From Pseudocolwellia sp. AS88 (lineage in GTDB: Bacteria > Pseudomonadota > Gammaproteobacteria > Enterobacterales > Alteromonadaceae): a stretch of DNA of 64,000 nucleotides. The stretch is from positions 1-64,000 of the forward strand of contig NZ_JAUPEC010000018.1 of the NCBI RefSeq assembly GCF_030551755.1, given 5' to 3'. A program made the translations under genes and the position numbers. The notes beneath the pieces were generated by a model. The model was not told the DNA's origin and did not search any database. It was given only the letters and a program-made list of their open reading frames with translations. The first letter of the stretch is position 1. Every line of letters begins with the position of its first letter. This document shows positions 28,668-37,992 of the stretch, one piece after another.

Positions 28668-29612
28668 TTAACGTACAGCCCAATACTTAACGTCTTGCTC
28701 TTCTAAATACACTTCAGCATTTTCACCTTGCAGTATGGATAAAGTTGCTAAGATGCCAGCTTGTACACACTGTTGTGATGCAACGGTTATAGATCTTGGC
28801 GCATCACAAATTGAATGTCCTGTTTTGGCATTAAGAATGTGACTGTACCTAACGCCATCTTTTTCAAGAAAACGTTTAGCATTACCACTGGTAGCTAAAG
28901 CACCTTGAAATAAAGAAACAACCATCTCAGTTTTGTTTTCAAAACCAGGATGTTCTACACCGATCACCCAAGGTTTGTTTTCAGAGGGAGGTTTAGTTGC
29001 AGCTAAATCACCACCTAAATTAACAAGTACAGCAGCATCTGTGATTTCTTTGATAAGTAAAATACAGCGATCTACGGCGTATTCTTTACCTATCCCACCA
29101 AAATCTATCTCCATTCCTGCAGGTAAATTAATACCCTGTTCTGTAAAATTAACCTTATGCCAGCCTACGTGAACTAATTGCTTATCAATTTGTTGTTGTG
29201 ATGGAATGTTATCGCTGCAGTCAAAGTGCCAAACTTTGCGGAGAACGCCCGAAGAGATATCAAATAAACCGTCACTTAACTTGTAGCAAACATCAGCAAA
29301 ATTTAATAATAATGCGGTTTCATTATCTAATGAGACTGTTTTGCCTTCGCTTGCATTTATTTTGCTGCAAATACTTTGTTTATTATAACGACTGTACTTA
29401 TCTTCAATGCGCCAAACTTCGTTAGTAATAGATCGAGCTAAATGATTAATTATTTCTGGAACTGGTTTATTATTTGTTGGTTTATTCAAGGATTTACTAT
29501 CTAATAATTCTGGAATTTCTACCAAAACTTCACAAGGGCTCGCCATTGCAAAAAAAGATATTTTGTAATGCTGGCTAGTATATTCGATAGCAAATTTACG
29601 TGTATTACTCAT
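28668..29612 (-). CDS. apbE: FAD:protein FMN transferase, ApbE family
   Basis: 314 residues. ApbE moves FMN from FAD to a threonine of target flavoproteins such as NqrB/NqrC or RnfG/RnfD. The motifs FFAMASPCEVLVEI, IEDKYSRYNKQS, DGLFDISSG, DFGGIGKEYAVD, LVNLGGDLAA, GALATSGNAKRF and YSHILNAKTG are those of the family, including the Mg-binding acidic residues. Unlike enteric ApbE there is no lipobox or signal peptide, so this one looks cytoplasmic. It is a single gene; no flavinylation target or other partner is next to it. Confidence 0.9.
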   Translation of the reverse strand: MSNTRKFAIEYTSQHYKISFFAMASPCEVLVEIPELLDSKSLNKPTNNKPVPEIINHLARSITNEVWRIEDKYSRYNKQSICSKINASEGKTVSLDNETALLLNFADVCYKLSDGLFDISSGVLRKVWHFDCSDNIPSQQQIDKQLVHVGWHKVNFTEQGINLPAGMEIDFGGIGKEYAVDRCILLIKEITDAAVLVNLGGDLAATKPPSENKPWVIGVEHPGFENKTEMVVSLFQGALATSGNAKRFLEKDGVRYSHILNAKTGHSICDAPRSITVASQQCVQAGILATLSILQGENAEVYLEEQDVKYWAVR

Positions 29613-29805
29613 ATAAAATGAAGCCTGTTTTTATAATAAAGATTAAATAAGTGTTAGATGGTTAAATAATTAAAACCATAAGTTGTTGAGCTAGTGTAAA
29701 AAGATAAAATAAGATATAAGACACAAAAAAAGAAACGCGTTACACATTAATTACTGATAATAAACATCATTTATAATAGTCAGTTAGTATCACTTAACAC
29801 TTCTT

Positions 29806-30285
29806 TTAAAATCTCAAACTATCAAATTCCACAGTAAAATGCTCAATTAACGATTCACCATTTGGATCTTCGAGTGTAATTTTGAAATAAATTACCCAGC
29901 GCATTTTTTCTTCACTACAACTTCCTAGCATAGTATCGGCTATATAATGTTGTTTTTGTTCTTTGGTATTAACTAGTGCTTGTTGGAAAAATAACGGTAC
30001 TTTTCCCATAAACATATTCTTGCCTTCCATATGAGCTGATATGTTTTTTATTGTATTTTTTGTTTGTGAAATTAACGAAATATTAAATGGTGTTTCGGTA
30101 ATAACTGGCTCTTGATTAAATAAAAGAGAAAAATCACCAGAAGCAGATTTTATAAAACAATTACTCTGACTTGAGATACATTTTGGCTCAATAACCTTTT
30201 CTTTTATTTCTTTACTTTTTTCGCATCCCAAACACAGGCATAATATAAACACGAGTGTGGAATAAACTGCTATAATTTTAAACAA
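29806..30285 (-). CDS. Lipoprotein of unknown function beside the cbb3 oxidase genes
   Basis: 159 residues. The lipobox C-L-G-C (about 18-21) predicts a lipoprotein. The mature part looks like one beta-sandwich, with NISAHMEGKNMFMGKVPLFFQQ and MLGSCSEEKMRWVIYFKI as the most conserved-looking blocks. The Met-rich NMFMGKVP region recalls copper- or oxidase-associated FixH/CopC-like folds, but this is only a resemblance. It is divergent from ccoN, which makes a link to the oxidase plausible. No Shine-Dalgarno sequence is obvious. Confidence 0.6.
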   Translation of the reverse strand: MFKIIAVYSTLVFILCLCLGCEKSKEIKEKVIEPKCISSQSNCFIKSASGDFSLLFNQEPVITETPFNISLISQTKNTIKNISAHMEGKNMFMGKVPLFFQQALVNTKEQKQHYIADTMLGSCSEEKMRWVIYFKITLEDPNGESLIEHFTVEFDSLRF

Positions 30286-30557
30286 TATTTAATTACCTTT
30301 AATCATAATTCTTAATAATTTACGCTATTTTAGCGCTGTTTTTAATCGTCAATCGTTTTTTTTATGATTTAGAACAATATTTCAGCTTTTGAGTAATGAC
30401 TTTAGTCGATTAAATGTCTATCATTTCGCGCTTGTTTTCTATGGATTGTGTAATATGTGTTTCGCTGGTCTATAAATAATATTTACCAGTAAAAATTACG
30501 ATTTACGCATGATCAGATACTTTAAAATAATTAATAATTTATATGTGGAACCAAAAC

Positions 30558-31982
30558 ATGAGTCAAAGTAATACGTCTGCAGTTGATTACAACATGAATG
30601 TTGTTCGTCAATTCACTGTTATGACTGTAATCTGGGGATTCGTAGGTACATTAATTGGTGTGATTATCGCTGCTCAACTTATTTGGCCAGCTTTAAATTT
30701 CGAAACACCTTGGCTTACCTACTCCCGTTTACGTCCTCTTCATACTAATGCGGTAATTTTTGCATTTGGTACTAGCGCCCTGTTTGCTACTTCTTATTAC
30801 GTAGTACAAAGGACATGTAAAGTTGCATTGTTTGGTGGAAAGCTAGTCTCTTTCACTTTCTGGGGGTGGCAAGCAATAATTGTTTTAGCAATTATTACTT
30901 TACCTATGGGTTACACCAGTAGTAAAGAATATGCTGAATTAGAATGGCCAATCGATATTTTGATTGCTGTAGTATGGGTTTCTTATGCCATTGTCTTCTT
31001 CGGTACGCTAGTTAAACGTACAACATCACATATTTATGTAGCTAACTGGTTCTTTGGTGGTTTCATATTAACGGTTGCAGTACTTCACATCGGTAACAGC
31101 ATGGTAATTCCTGTATCCATGTTTAAGTCGTACTCAATTTATTCTGGTGCTATTGATGCAATGATGCAGTGGTGGTACGGACATAATGCCGTTGGTTTCC
31201 TATTAACAGCTGGTTTCTTAGGTATGATGTATTACTTTGTACCAAAACAAGCTGAACGCCCTGTTTACTCTTACCGTTTATCTATTGTTCACTTTTGGGC
31301 ATTGGTATCGTTATATATTTGGGCTGGTCCACATCATCTTCATTACACGGCTTTACCTGATTGGGCTCAATCAGTTGGTATGGTAATGTCTATCGTATTA
31401 TTTTTACCATCTTGGGGTGGTATGATTAACGGTATTATGACCCTTTCTGGCGCATGGCATAAACTTCGTCATGATCCTATTTTACGTTTCTTAATTGTTT
31501 CATTATCTTTCTACGGTATGTCTACGTTTGAAGGCCCTATGATGGCAATTAAATCAGTTAACGCGCTTTCTCATTATACCGATTGGACTATTGGTCATGT
31601 TCATTCTGGTGCTTTAGGTTGGGTTGCTATGGTTTCAATTGGTGCTATGTACCACTTAATTCCTATCTTATTTAACCAAGGTCGCATGTATAGCATTCGT
31701 TTAATCAACATTCATTTCTGGATGCACACTACAGGTATTGTACTTTACATTGTAGCTATGTGGATTTCAGGTGTAATGCAAGGTTTGATGTGGCGTGCGG
31801 TAAATGCTGACGGTACGTTAACGTATAGTTTTGTAGAAAGCTTAACAGCTTCATACCCATTCTACTTTATCCGATTTATTGGTGGTGTTTTAGTGGTAGC
31901 TGGTTTTGGTTTGATGATTTTCAACATGATCAAAACAATTTACGCACAAGACGGTAGTCTTAAAAAAGTAGAAATGGCATAA
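30558..31982 (+). CDS. ccoN: Cytochrome c oxidase cbb3-type subunit I
   Basis: 474 residues from the ATG at 30558, chosen because GGA stands eight bases before it and the length then matches the family (about 475); an upstream ATG at 30543 would add five residues. It is the catalytic 12-helix inner-membrane subunit holding haem b and the b3-CuB centre. Ligand regions are visible: [27 protein letters not shown] (CuB and the cross-linked Tyr area), [13 protein letters not shown] and [12 protein letters not shown]. The oxidase reduces O2 at low oxygen with high affinity. It is the first gene of ccoNOQP. Confidence 0.97.
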   Translation: MSQSNTSAVDYNMNVVRQFTVMTVIWGFVGTLIGVIIAAQLIWPALNFETPWLTYSRLRPLHTNAVIFAFGTSALFATSYYVVQRTCKVALFGGKLVSFTFWGWQAIIVLAIITLPMGYTSSKEYAELEWPIDILIAVVWVSYAIVFFGTLVKRTTSHIYVANWFFGGFILTVAVLHIGNSMVIPVSMFKSYSIYSGAIDAMMQWWYGHNAVGFLLTAGFLGMMYYFVPKQAERPVYSYRLSIVHFWALVSLYIWAGPHHLHYTALPDWAQSVGMVMSIVLFLPSWGGMINGIMTLSGAWHKLRHDPILRFLIVSLSFYGMSTFEGPMMAIKSVNALSHYTDWTIGHVHSGALGWVAMVSIGAMYHLIPILFNQGRMYSIRLINIHFWMHTTGIVLYIVAMWISGVMQGLMWRAVNADGTLTYSFVESLTASYPFYFIRFIGGVLVVAGFGLMIFNMIKTIYAQDGSLKKVEMA

Positions 31983-31989
31983 GGGGGCT

Positions 31990-32637
31990 ATGATGAAAAA
32001 TAAACATGAAGGTTTAGAAAAAAATGTTGGTCGCTTCTTTATATTCACCATTATGGCAATCAGTATTGGTGGTTTGGTTGAAATAACCCCGTTATTTTTC
32101 CAAAAAGCGACAACGACACCGGTTGATAATTTAAGAGCATATACACCACTTGAAATGGAAGGTAGAGATATCTACATCCGTGAAGGTTGTAACGTATGTC
32201 ATAGCCAAATGATACGCCCGTTACGTGCAGAAACAGAACGCTACGGACATTACTCTGTTGCGGGTGAATCAGTATGGGAACATCCTTTCTTATGGGGTTC
32301 TAAGCGTACTGGTCCTGATCTAGCTCGTGTTGGTCAACGTTATAGTGATGATTGGCATAAAGCACATTTAATTGATCCACGTTCAGTTGTTCCTGAATCA
32401 AATATGCCAAGCTTTAAATGGTTAGATGAAAATTACTTAGATGGCGATTTAACAGCTAAGAAATTAGAAACATTTAACTTTTTAACAAGAAATCGTAGCC
32501 ATAAAGATGCCGATGGCAATGCCATTCCTCTTTATACTCCTGAAGAAATAGCTGGTGCAAAAGCCGCTGTTAAAGGCAAAAAAGAGATAGATGCACTTGT
32601 TGCTTATCTTCAATCTCTTGGCCATGCACTGAGATAA
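31990..32637 (+). CDS. ccoO: Cytochrome c oxidase cbb3-type subunit II
   Basis: 215 residues: one N-terminal membrane helix (about 14-36) and a periplasmic monohaem cytochrome c domain with CNVCH at 67-71 and axial Met candidates (SQMIRP, SNMPSF). It passes electrons to CcoN. AGGGGG lies just upstream, and the ATG follows the ccoN stop by seven bases; a second ATG directly follows the first. Confidence 0.97.
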   Translation: MMKNKHEGLEKNVGRFFIFTIMAISIGGLVEITPLFFQKATTTPVDNLRAYTPLEMEGRDIYIREGCNVCHSQMIRPLRAETERYGHYSVAGESVWEHPFLWGSKRTGPDLARVGQRYSDDWHKAHLIDPRSVVPESNMPSFKWLDENYLDGDLTAKKLETFNFLTRNRSHKDADGNAIPLYTPEEIAGAKAAVKGKKEIDALVAYLQSLGHALR

Positions 32638-32642
32638 TTGCT

Positions 32643-32840
32643 ATGGATTACGGTACGCTTCGAGGGGCTTTTGCCCTACTAATTTTGGCACTATTTATCA
32701 TCATAGTGGTTTGGTCATACAGCAAAAAGAGAAAGTCAGCGTTTGAAGATGCTGCTAATTCAATTTTTGAAGAAGACGATGTAAAAACAAATGTATCTAA
32801 CCAAGATGTTGAAAGTAAACAAGCAGGAGACAAAAACTAA
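32643..32840 (+). CDS. ccoQ: Cytochrome c oxidase cbb3-type subunit IV
   Basis: 65 residues with one membrane helix (about 8-26) and a charged tail (KKRKSAFEDAANSIFEEDD), typical of CcoQ, which stabilises the complex. It starts five bases after ccoO, and its stop codon shares a base with the ccoP start. Confidence 0.9.
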   Translation: MDYGTLRGAFALLILALFIIIVVWSYSKKRKSAFEDAANSIFEEDDVKTNVSNQDVESKQAGDKN

Positions 32841-33814
32841 TGTCTAGCTTTTGGAGTATATGGGTTTCAGTTCTTTCCCTGGGCACTTTAGTAGGTTGTT
32901 TTTTCCTATTACGTATGTGTTTAAAGAACTTTGCTGGAGTTCCAGAAGGTGAGTCAATGGGACACACCTTTGATGGCATTGAAGAATTAAACAACCCTCT
33001 TCCTAAATGGTGGAGCACGTTTTTCTTAGTGACTATTATTTGGGGTTTTGGTTATTTATTGCTTTACCCTGGTTTAGGTAATTGGCAAGGGCTTTTAGGC
33101 TGGCAGAGTTCTAACCAAGGTATTTTGAACCTTGAAGAATCTAAAGCTAAAACAGCTGAGTATCTTAAAGAAGGTTCAAATGTTTTAGTTCAGTATGACC
33201 GAGAAGTTCATGCTGCTGATCTTAAATATGGTCCTATCTTTGAAGCTTATGCTGCTCGCTCTATTCCTGATTTAGCGGCTGATAAAGAAGCATTAAAAGT
33301 TGGACAACGTTTGTTCTTACAAAACTGTTCACAATGTCATGGTTCAGATGCTGGTGGTACAACAGGCTTCCCTAACCTAACGGATAAAGATTGGTTATAT
33401 GGTGGTTCACCTGAAGCGATTAAAGCGACTTTAATACATGGTAGAAAAGCTCAAGGCATGATGGCTTGGGAAACAGCTCTTGGCGGCGAAAAAGGCGTTA
33501 AAGAAGTTGCTGCATATGTAATGAGCTTAAGTGGCAGAGAAGTTGATCCTGAACTTGCTGCTGCGGGTAAACCTCAATTCCAAATGTGTGCTGCTTGTCA
33601 TGGTCCAGAAGGTAAAGGTAGTTTAGCTATGGGGATTCCTCTTGGCGCTCCTAACCTTACAGATGACATTTGGTTATATGGCGGTTCTAAACGAGCTATT
33701 GAAGCTTCTATAGCAAATGGTCGTGCCGGTGTTATGCCAGCATGGGATGCTATTTTAGGTGAAGAAAAAATTCATGTTATAAGTGCTTATGTTTATAGTC
33801 TTTCTCAAGATTAA
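32840..33814 (+). CDS. ccoP: Cytochrome c oxidase cbb3-type subunit III (dihaem)
   Basis: 324 residues. Two N-terminal membrane segments (about 5-27 and 55-75) are followed by two cytochrome c domains with CSQCH (about 163) and CAACH (about 249), so two c-type haems are held in the periplasm. The linking segment IEELNNPLPKWW is diagnostic for CcoP. It receives electrons from soluble cytochromes and feeds CcoO. The start overlaps the ccoQ stop (TAATG), and a strong terminator follows. Confidence 0.97.
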   Translation: MSSFWSIWVSVLSLGTLVGCFFLLRMCLKNFAGVPEGESMGHTFDGIEELNNPLPKWWSTFFLVTIIWGFGYLLLYPGLGNWQGLLGWQSSNQGILNLEESKAKTAEYLKEGSNVLVQYDREVHAADLKYGPIFEAYAARSIPDLAADKEALKVGQRLFLQNCSQCHGSDAGGTTGFPNLTDKDWLYGGSPEAIKATLIHGRKAQGMMAWETALGGEKGVKEVAAYVMSLSGREVDPELAAAGKPQFQMCAACHGPEGKGSLAMGIPLGAPNLTDDIWLYGGSKRAIEASIANGRAGVMPAWDAILGEEKIHVISAYVYSLSQD

Positions 33815-33838
33815 ATAAAACATAAACGCACAATATAT

Positions 33839-33873
33839 AAAGCCTTATTAAATTTTTAATAAGGCTTTTTTAT
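33839..33873 (+). terminator. Terminator of ccoNOQP
   Basis: A 12-bp stem (arms 33839-33850 and 33857-33868) followed by TTT and TATT. It separates the structural operon from the assembly genes, so ccoHIS either has its own promoter or depends on read-through. Confidence 0.85.
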
Positions 33874-33971
33874 TACAATTAGTTTCAATTCCACCCAGAT
33901 TTTATTGGTTCAAACGTAATAAAAACGTATAATAATGCAAAGTTATCATTCTATTAATTAAAGGCGTAACA

Positions 33972-34463
33972 ATGGGTACATCTTGGTATAAAGAACCATG
34001 GGCATATCTCGTATTTGGCTTACCTTTTACCGCAGTAGTTGCTGGTATAAGTACTTATTTCATTGCCAATCACGAACCTGACCCGCTTGTTGTTGGTAAT
34101 TACTATAAAAAGGGTAAAGCCATTAATTTTGAGTTAGATAAAATTAAACAAGCACAAAAATTAGGTATGAAGTTTTCGCTTACCTTAAAAAATCATGAGT
34201 TAGTTATTGTACCAACGGGGATAGAGAAAGAATTTTCACTTTTACATGTTAACTTCTACCACCCTACTCAAGAATTTAAAGATTTTGCTTTGACCCTAAC
34301 GCCTGACGGTGACGGAAATTTCAGGCAAGATATTCCACAAGATGTTGAAGGTAAATGGCAAGTAACCTTATCTACATTTGATAATAAATGGAAAATTCAA
34401 AACACCATTTATTTACCTCAATCTTCAGCTATAACCATTAAGCCTATGCCAAAAGAGAGCTAA
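33972..34463 (+). CDS. ccoH: FixH/CcoH-family oxidase assembly protein
   Basis: 163 residues: one N-terminal membrane helix (about 10-30) and a periplasmic beta-rich domain. PWAYLVFGLPFTAVVAGISTYFIANHEPDPLVVGNYYKKGKAIN is characteristic of FixH. CcoH supports cbb3 maturation and binds early intermediates. AAGG seven bases before the ATG supports the start. It is followed by a large hairpin and then ccoI. Confidence 0.9.
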   Translation: MGTSWYKEPWAYLVFGLPFTAVVAGISTYFIANHEPDPLVVGNYYKKGKAINFELDKIKQAQKLGMKFSLTLKNHELVIVPTGIEKEFSLLHVNFYHPTQEFKDFALTLTPDGDGNFRQDIPQDVEGKWQVTLSTFDNKWKIQNTIYLPQSSAITIKPMPKES

Positions 34464-34529
34464 AAAATTGCTATTAATAACACACAGCGTAATTAATATT
34501 CTGTGCTCATATTAATAGCATTCTCTTTT
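34451..34529. other. Extended hairpin between ccoH and ccoI
   Basis: Three nested inverted pairs form one long stem: outer 34451-34457 with 34523-34529, middle 34469-34479 with 34510-34520 (11 bp perfect), inner 34483-34487 with 34501-34505. The outer arm overlaps the end of ccoH. No good T run follows on either strand, so it may be an attenuator, an mRNA-processing or stability site, or a palindromic repeat. Confidence 0.5.
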
Positions 34530-34593
34530 AACACTTAGGTTACACAGTTATCTGTAATTCTTAGCGCTCAATATATAAGCAAGTTAAAATTCT

Positions 34594-37044
34594 ATGTCTT
34601 CTCTATGTTTTCATTGCGGTGAGGTTGTTCCTAAAGGAATAAACCTATTCGTTAAAATTGATAATATTTCACAACCTATGTGTTGCCTTGGTTGTGAAGC
34701 CGTAGCAAACGTTATTGTTGAAAACAAATTAACTGATTATTATCGTTTTAGAACTGAACCTGCACAAAAAGGTGAACAAATTGTACCGCAACAATTAAAA
34801 CGTAACATGTTGTTAGATGATGAAAGCTTACAAGATGAATTCACCTACAAAACAGACGAATACAAAGAAGCTATTCTCACCATAGATGGCATTAGTTGTG
34901 CTGCTTGTGCTTGGCTAATTGAAATGCAGTTATCAAAAGCCGATGGAATTCTTTCTATTACCGTTAACGCCACAACACAGCGTGCGACAGTAAAATGGCA
35001 AGATGAAAAAGTTAAGTTAAGCGATATCCTCAAACGTATCGACAGCATTGGCTACAAAGCTCTTCCCTTCAAAGCGAGCCGAGTAGAAGAATTAAATAAA
35101 GCACAAAGTAAATCATTCATCAAACGCTTAGGTGTTTCTGGCATTTTAATGATGCAAGTACTTATGATTGCAGTAGGTTTATATTTCGGTGCCTTTTCAG
35201 ATATGACTGAATACAATTCAGTGTATTTACGCTGGGCGAGCTTAATATTAACCCTACCTATAGTAACTTATGGAGCATTTCCATTTTATAGAAGCGCAAT
35301 AAACACCTTAAAGATGAAACGTCTTTCCATGGATGTTCCTGTATCTATCGCAATATCGTTAGCTTTTTCTGCCAGTGTTTGGGCAACAGTAAGCCAACAA
35401 GGCGAAGTTTATTTTGAATCTGTAGCTATGTTCACCTTCTTGCTACTTATTGGTAAGTTTTTAGAGTTCAGGGCTAGGATGCGTGCTTCTCATGTTTCTG
35501 CCAACTTACTCAAACTTATGCCGATGACAGCCACTAAGTTAACCTTAAATAAAGCTGATGTAGACCAAGCTCAAAAAGAAGAATTGATTGCAGCTAAGCA
35601 TTTAAAGAAATTTGATTTGGTATTGGTTAAGCCAGGTGAAACAGTTCCAGCTGACGGCATTGTTATCTCAGGCACCAGTCAAATTAATGAGTCAATGCTT
35701 TCAGGTGAACAAACACCCGTAACTAAAAACGTTGGCGATACGGTATTAGCTGGAACAATTAATGGTGACGGTAATATTACGGTTGAAGTAAAAAAAGAAA
35801 ACCAACATTCTTTTTTAAATCAAATGATTCGTTTGAGTGAATCTTCTCAAGCTCACAAGCCTAAACTTGCCCAATTGTCAGATAAAATAGCCCAATATTT
35901 CGTTGCTACGATTTTACTTACTTCTATAGCAACAGCTATTTATTGGAATATTCATCATCCTGAAGAAGCCTTTTGGATAACACTTTCAGTATTAGTAGCA
36001 ACCTGCCCTTGTGCTTTATCTTTAGCGACACCTACCGCTTTAACTTGTGCAACAGTAACGCTAAATAACAAAGGTATTTTGATTAAGTCAGCTCATGTAA
36101 TGGAAACATTACCAAATGTTAACTGCTTCGCTTTTGATAAAACAGGAACGTTAACTACAGGTGAGTTCACCATTAGTAATATAGAGTTATTTGATGAACA
36201 AATAAGTAAAGATCAAGTGCTAGCTTTAGCTGCTGGATTAGAGTCTCATTCAGAGCATCCAATCGCTAAAGCCTTTGTTCAGTTCAGAGACTTCTCTCTA
36301 AATGTTACCCAAATTAAAGTAACGGCAAGCTCTGGTGTTTCAGGTATTTATCAAGATAAAACCTATCAAATTGGACGACCTAGTTGGTTATTAGAAAATC
36401 TAGACTCTTCAGAAGCAGACAAACTTAACAATGTGATCACTGCTCAATGTGTTCTTGTAGAGAATAACCGATTAATTGCAGCATTTTATTTAGACGATAA
36501 CATTAGAGAAAATGCATTAAGCCTTATAAGCCAATTGCACAAACAAGACATATCTACGGTGATGTTGTCAGGTGATAATCAATCGGGCTGTGCTAAAACT
36601 CAAACTGTTTTACAGTTATCTGAGGTTTATAGTAATTTAAGTGCTGAAAACAAAGTAGAATTACTCAAAGCAAAACAACATAGTCATGTTGTAGCTATGG
36701 CAGGCGATGGTGTTAATGATACACCTGTATTTGGTGCGGCTCATATTTCAATAGCGATGGGCAGCGGAACCGATATAGCTAAAAACGGTGCTGATATTAT
36801 TTTACTTAATAGTAACTTAAGTAATATAAACGCTTTAAAAACTATTGCGGTGAAAACCAAACGTATTATTTGGCAAAACTATTTGTGGGCATTTGGTTAT
36901 AATGCCATTGTATTACCATTGGCTATGTGTGGTTATATAACACCTTACATGGCGGTTATAGGTATGTCAGCAAGTTCGATATTAGTCGTAACTAATTCCC
37001 TTCGTTTGTTAAGTAAAAAACATGAAACTAGTGATAAGAGATAA
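34594..37044 (+). CDS. ccoI: Copper-transporting P1B-type ATPase for cbb3 oxidase assembly
   Basis: 816 residues, the FixI/CopA2 type. The N-terminus holds a Cys-rich zinc-ribbon-like region (CFHCGEVVPKG...CCLGCEAV) and an HMA domain with SCAAC (about 101-105). Eight membrane helices, the CPC metal site (CPCALS, about 471), the phosphorylation motif DKTGTLT (about 514) and GDGVNDTP (about 704) follow. It exports Cu+ to the periplasmic side for insertion into the CuB site rather than for bulk copper resistance. It is followed by ccoS after three bases. Confidence 0.95.
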   Translation: MSSLCFHCGEVVPKGINLFVKIDNISQPMCCLGCEAVANVIVENKLTDYYRFRTEPAQKGEQIVPQQLKRNMLLDDESLQDEFTYKTDEYKEAILTIDGISCAACAWLIEMQLSKADGILSITVNATTQRATVKWQDEKVKLSDILKRIDSIGYKALPFKASRVEELNKAQSKSFIKRLGVSGILMMQVLMIAVGLYFGAFSDMTEYNSVYLRWASLILTLPIVTYGAFPFYRSAINTLKMKRLSMDVPVSIAISLAFSASVWATVSQQGEVYFESVAMFTFLLLIGKFLEFRARMRASHVSANLLKLMPMTATKLTLNKADVDQAQKEELIAAKHLKKFDLVLVKPGETVPADGIVISGTSQINESMLSGEQTPVTKNVGDTVLAGTINGDGNITVEVKKENQHSFLNQMIRLSESSQAHKPKLAQLSDKIAQYFVATILLTSIATAIYWNIHHPEEAFWITLSVLVATCPCALSLATPTALTCATVTLNNKGILIKSAHVMETLPNVNCFAFDKTGTLTTGEFTISNIELFDEQISKDQVLALAAGLESHSEHPIAKAFVQFRDFSLNVTQIKVTASSGVSGIYQDKTYQIGRPSWLLENLDSSEADKLNNVITAQCVLVENNRLIAAFYLDDNIRENALSLISQLHKQDISTVMLSGDNQSGCAKTQTVLQLSEVYSNLSAENKVELLKAKQHSHVVAMAGDGVNDTPVFGAAHISIAMGSGTDIAKNGADIILLNSNLSNINALKTIAVKTKRIIWQNYLWAFGYNAIVLPLAMCGYITPYMAVIGMSASSILVVTNSLRLLSKKHETSDKR

Positions 37045-37047
37045 TCA

Positions 37048-37266
37048 ATGAGCATAATTTATGTGTTAATCCCAATTGCCGTACTTTTAACTGCTATTGG
37101 TCTTTATCTTTTTTTCTGGGCGGTTAAAACAGAACAATTTGATGATCTTGAGAAGCAAGGTCTTAGTATTTTATTTGATGATGAGAAAGATACTGAGTCA
37201 GAAGGAACAACAGAAAGTAACACGACTTCTTCTCAAAACCATAATAATCAATCAAAAGATAATTAA
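37048..37266 (+). CDS. ccoS: Cbb3 oxidase maturation protein CcoS
   Basis: 72 residues: one membrane helix (about 4-26) followed by FFWAVKTEQFDDLEKQG, the conserved CcoS segment, and an acidic, Ser/Asn-rich tail. CcoS is needed for cofactor insertion into cbb3 oxidase. It lies three bases after ccoI, and its stop shares a base with the next start (TAATG). Confidence 0.93.
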   Translation: MSIIYVLIPIAVLLTAIGLYLFFWAVKTEQFDDLEKQGLSILFDDEKDTESEGTTESNTTSSQNHNNQSKDN

Positions 37267-37925
37267 TGGATATAGACTACTTTTCAGCATTTGTTATAGG
37301 TATATTAGGCTCAGGGCACTGCTTAGGCATGTGTGGTGGTATAACATCAATGCTGACTTCTGCTTTACCTAAAAACTCTTCTTACTCTAAAACTCTATTA
37401 GTTATTTGTTACAACTTTGGCAGAATATTTTCTTATTCACTTATTGGTGCCATTGTCGGTTTTACTGGCTCAGTAGCCGCTAAAAACATAGGTGTACCTT
37501 TAAGTGGTTTACGTATGGTGTCCGCCCTATTCTTAATCTTTTTAGGTCTTTATATTGGTCAGTGGTTAATGTGGCTAAATAAGATTGAACGCTTGGGCAA
37601 ATATATATGGCGTTATCTATCACCTTATTCTAAAAAGCTTATTCCGGTAGACTCTCCAGCTAAAGCTGTGGGTTTAGGTGCTTTATGGGGTTGGTTACCT
37701 TGCGGTTTAATCTATTCAATGCTGACCTGGTCACTTGCAAGTGGTGATGTAGCTAGAGGTGCATTAATCATGACCTTTTTTGGTTTAGGCACACTCCCTG
37801 CTTTATTGATTATGTCGTACAGTTTTATAAAAGCAAAAACCTTACTCATACATCCTATTTTCAGAAAGTTTATGGCGTTAAGCCTTATATTTTACGGTAT
37901 TTATAGTTTATACCTATTAGGTTAA
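37266..37925 (+). CDS. TauE/SafE-like (DsbD-type) membrane protein of the cbb3 assembly cluster
   Basis: 219 residues, six hydrophobic helices. GILGSGHCLGMCGGITSML near the start and ALWGWLPCGLIYSMLTWSLASGD later are the paired Cys/Pro-Cys motifs of the DsbD-transmembrane-like family usually annotated as sulfite exporter TauE/SafE, often found after ccoS. Its role is probably in metal or redox supply to the oxidase rather than sulfite export; this is inferred from context. It overlaps the ccoS stop by one base. Confidence 0.85.
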   Translation: MDIDYFSAFVIGILGSGHCLGMCGGITSMLTSALPKNSSYSKTLLVICYNFGRIFSYSLIGAIVGFTGSVAAKNIGVPLSGLRMVSALFLIFLGLYIGQWLMWLNKIERLGKYIWRYLSPYSKKLIPVDSPAKAVGLGALWGWLPCGLIYSMLTWSLASGDVARGALIMTFFGLGTLPALLIMSYSFIKAKTLLIHPIFRKFMALSLIFYGIYSLYLLG

Positions 37926-37958
37926 TCGATTGCATATTTCTCCATGTTCTAATATGAT

Positions 37959-37973
37959 TTGATCAATGATCAT
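37959..37973. promoter_or_regulatory. Fnr-box-like symmetric site before fnr
   Basis: The sequence TTGATCAATGATCAT holds two TGATCA palindromes one base apart, 20 bases before the fnr start codon. It resembles the Fnr/Crp-family site TTGAT-N4-ATCAA, but the half-sites are five rather than four bases apart. Its place would suit negative autoregulation. Confidence 0.35.
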
Positions 37974-37992
37974 GTATTAAATATGGATAAAC

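Noticed and set aside
30503-30516. Fnr box upstream of ccoN
   Set aside because: TTACG-N4-ATCAG keeps only the right half-site. An Fnr site is expected here on biological grounds but the sequence does not support it well enough to list.
37097-37372. 91-codon frame overlapping ccoS and the TauE/SafE-like gene
   Set aside because: Both real genes are clear, in other frames, with coupled starts. This frame has no ribosome site and no family features.
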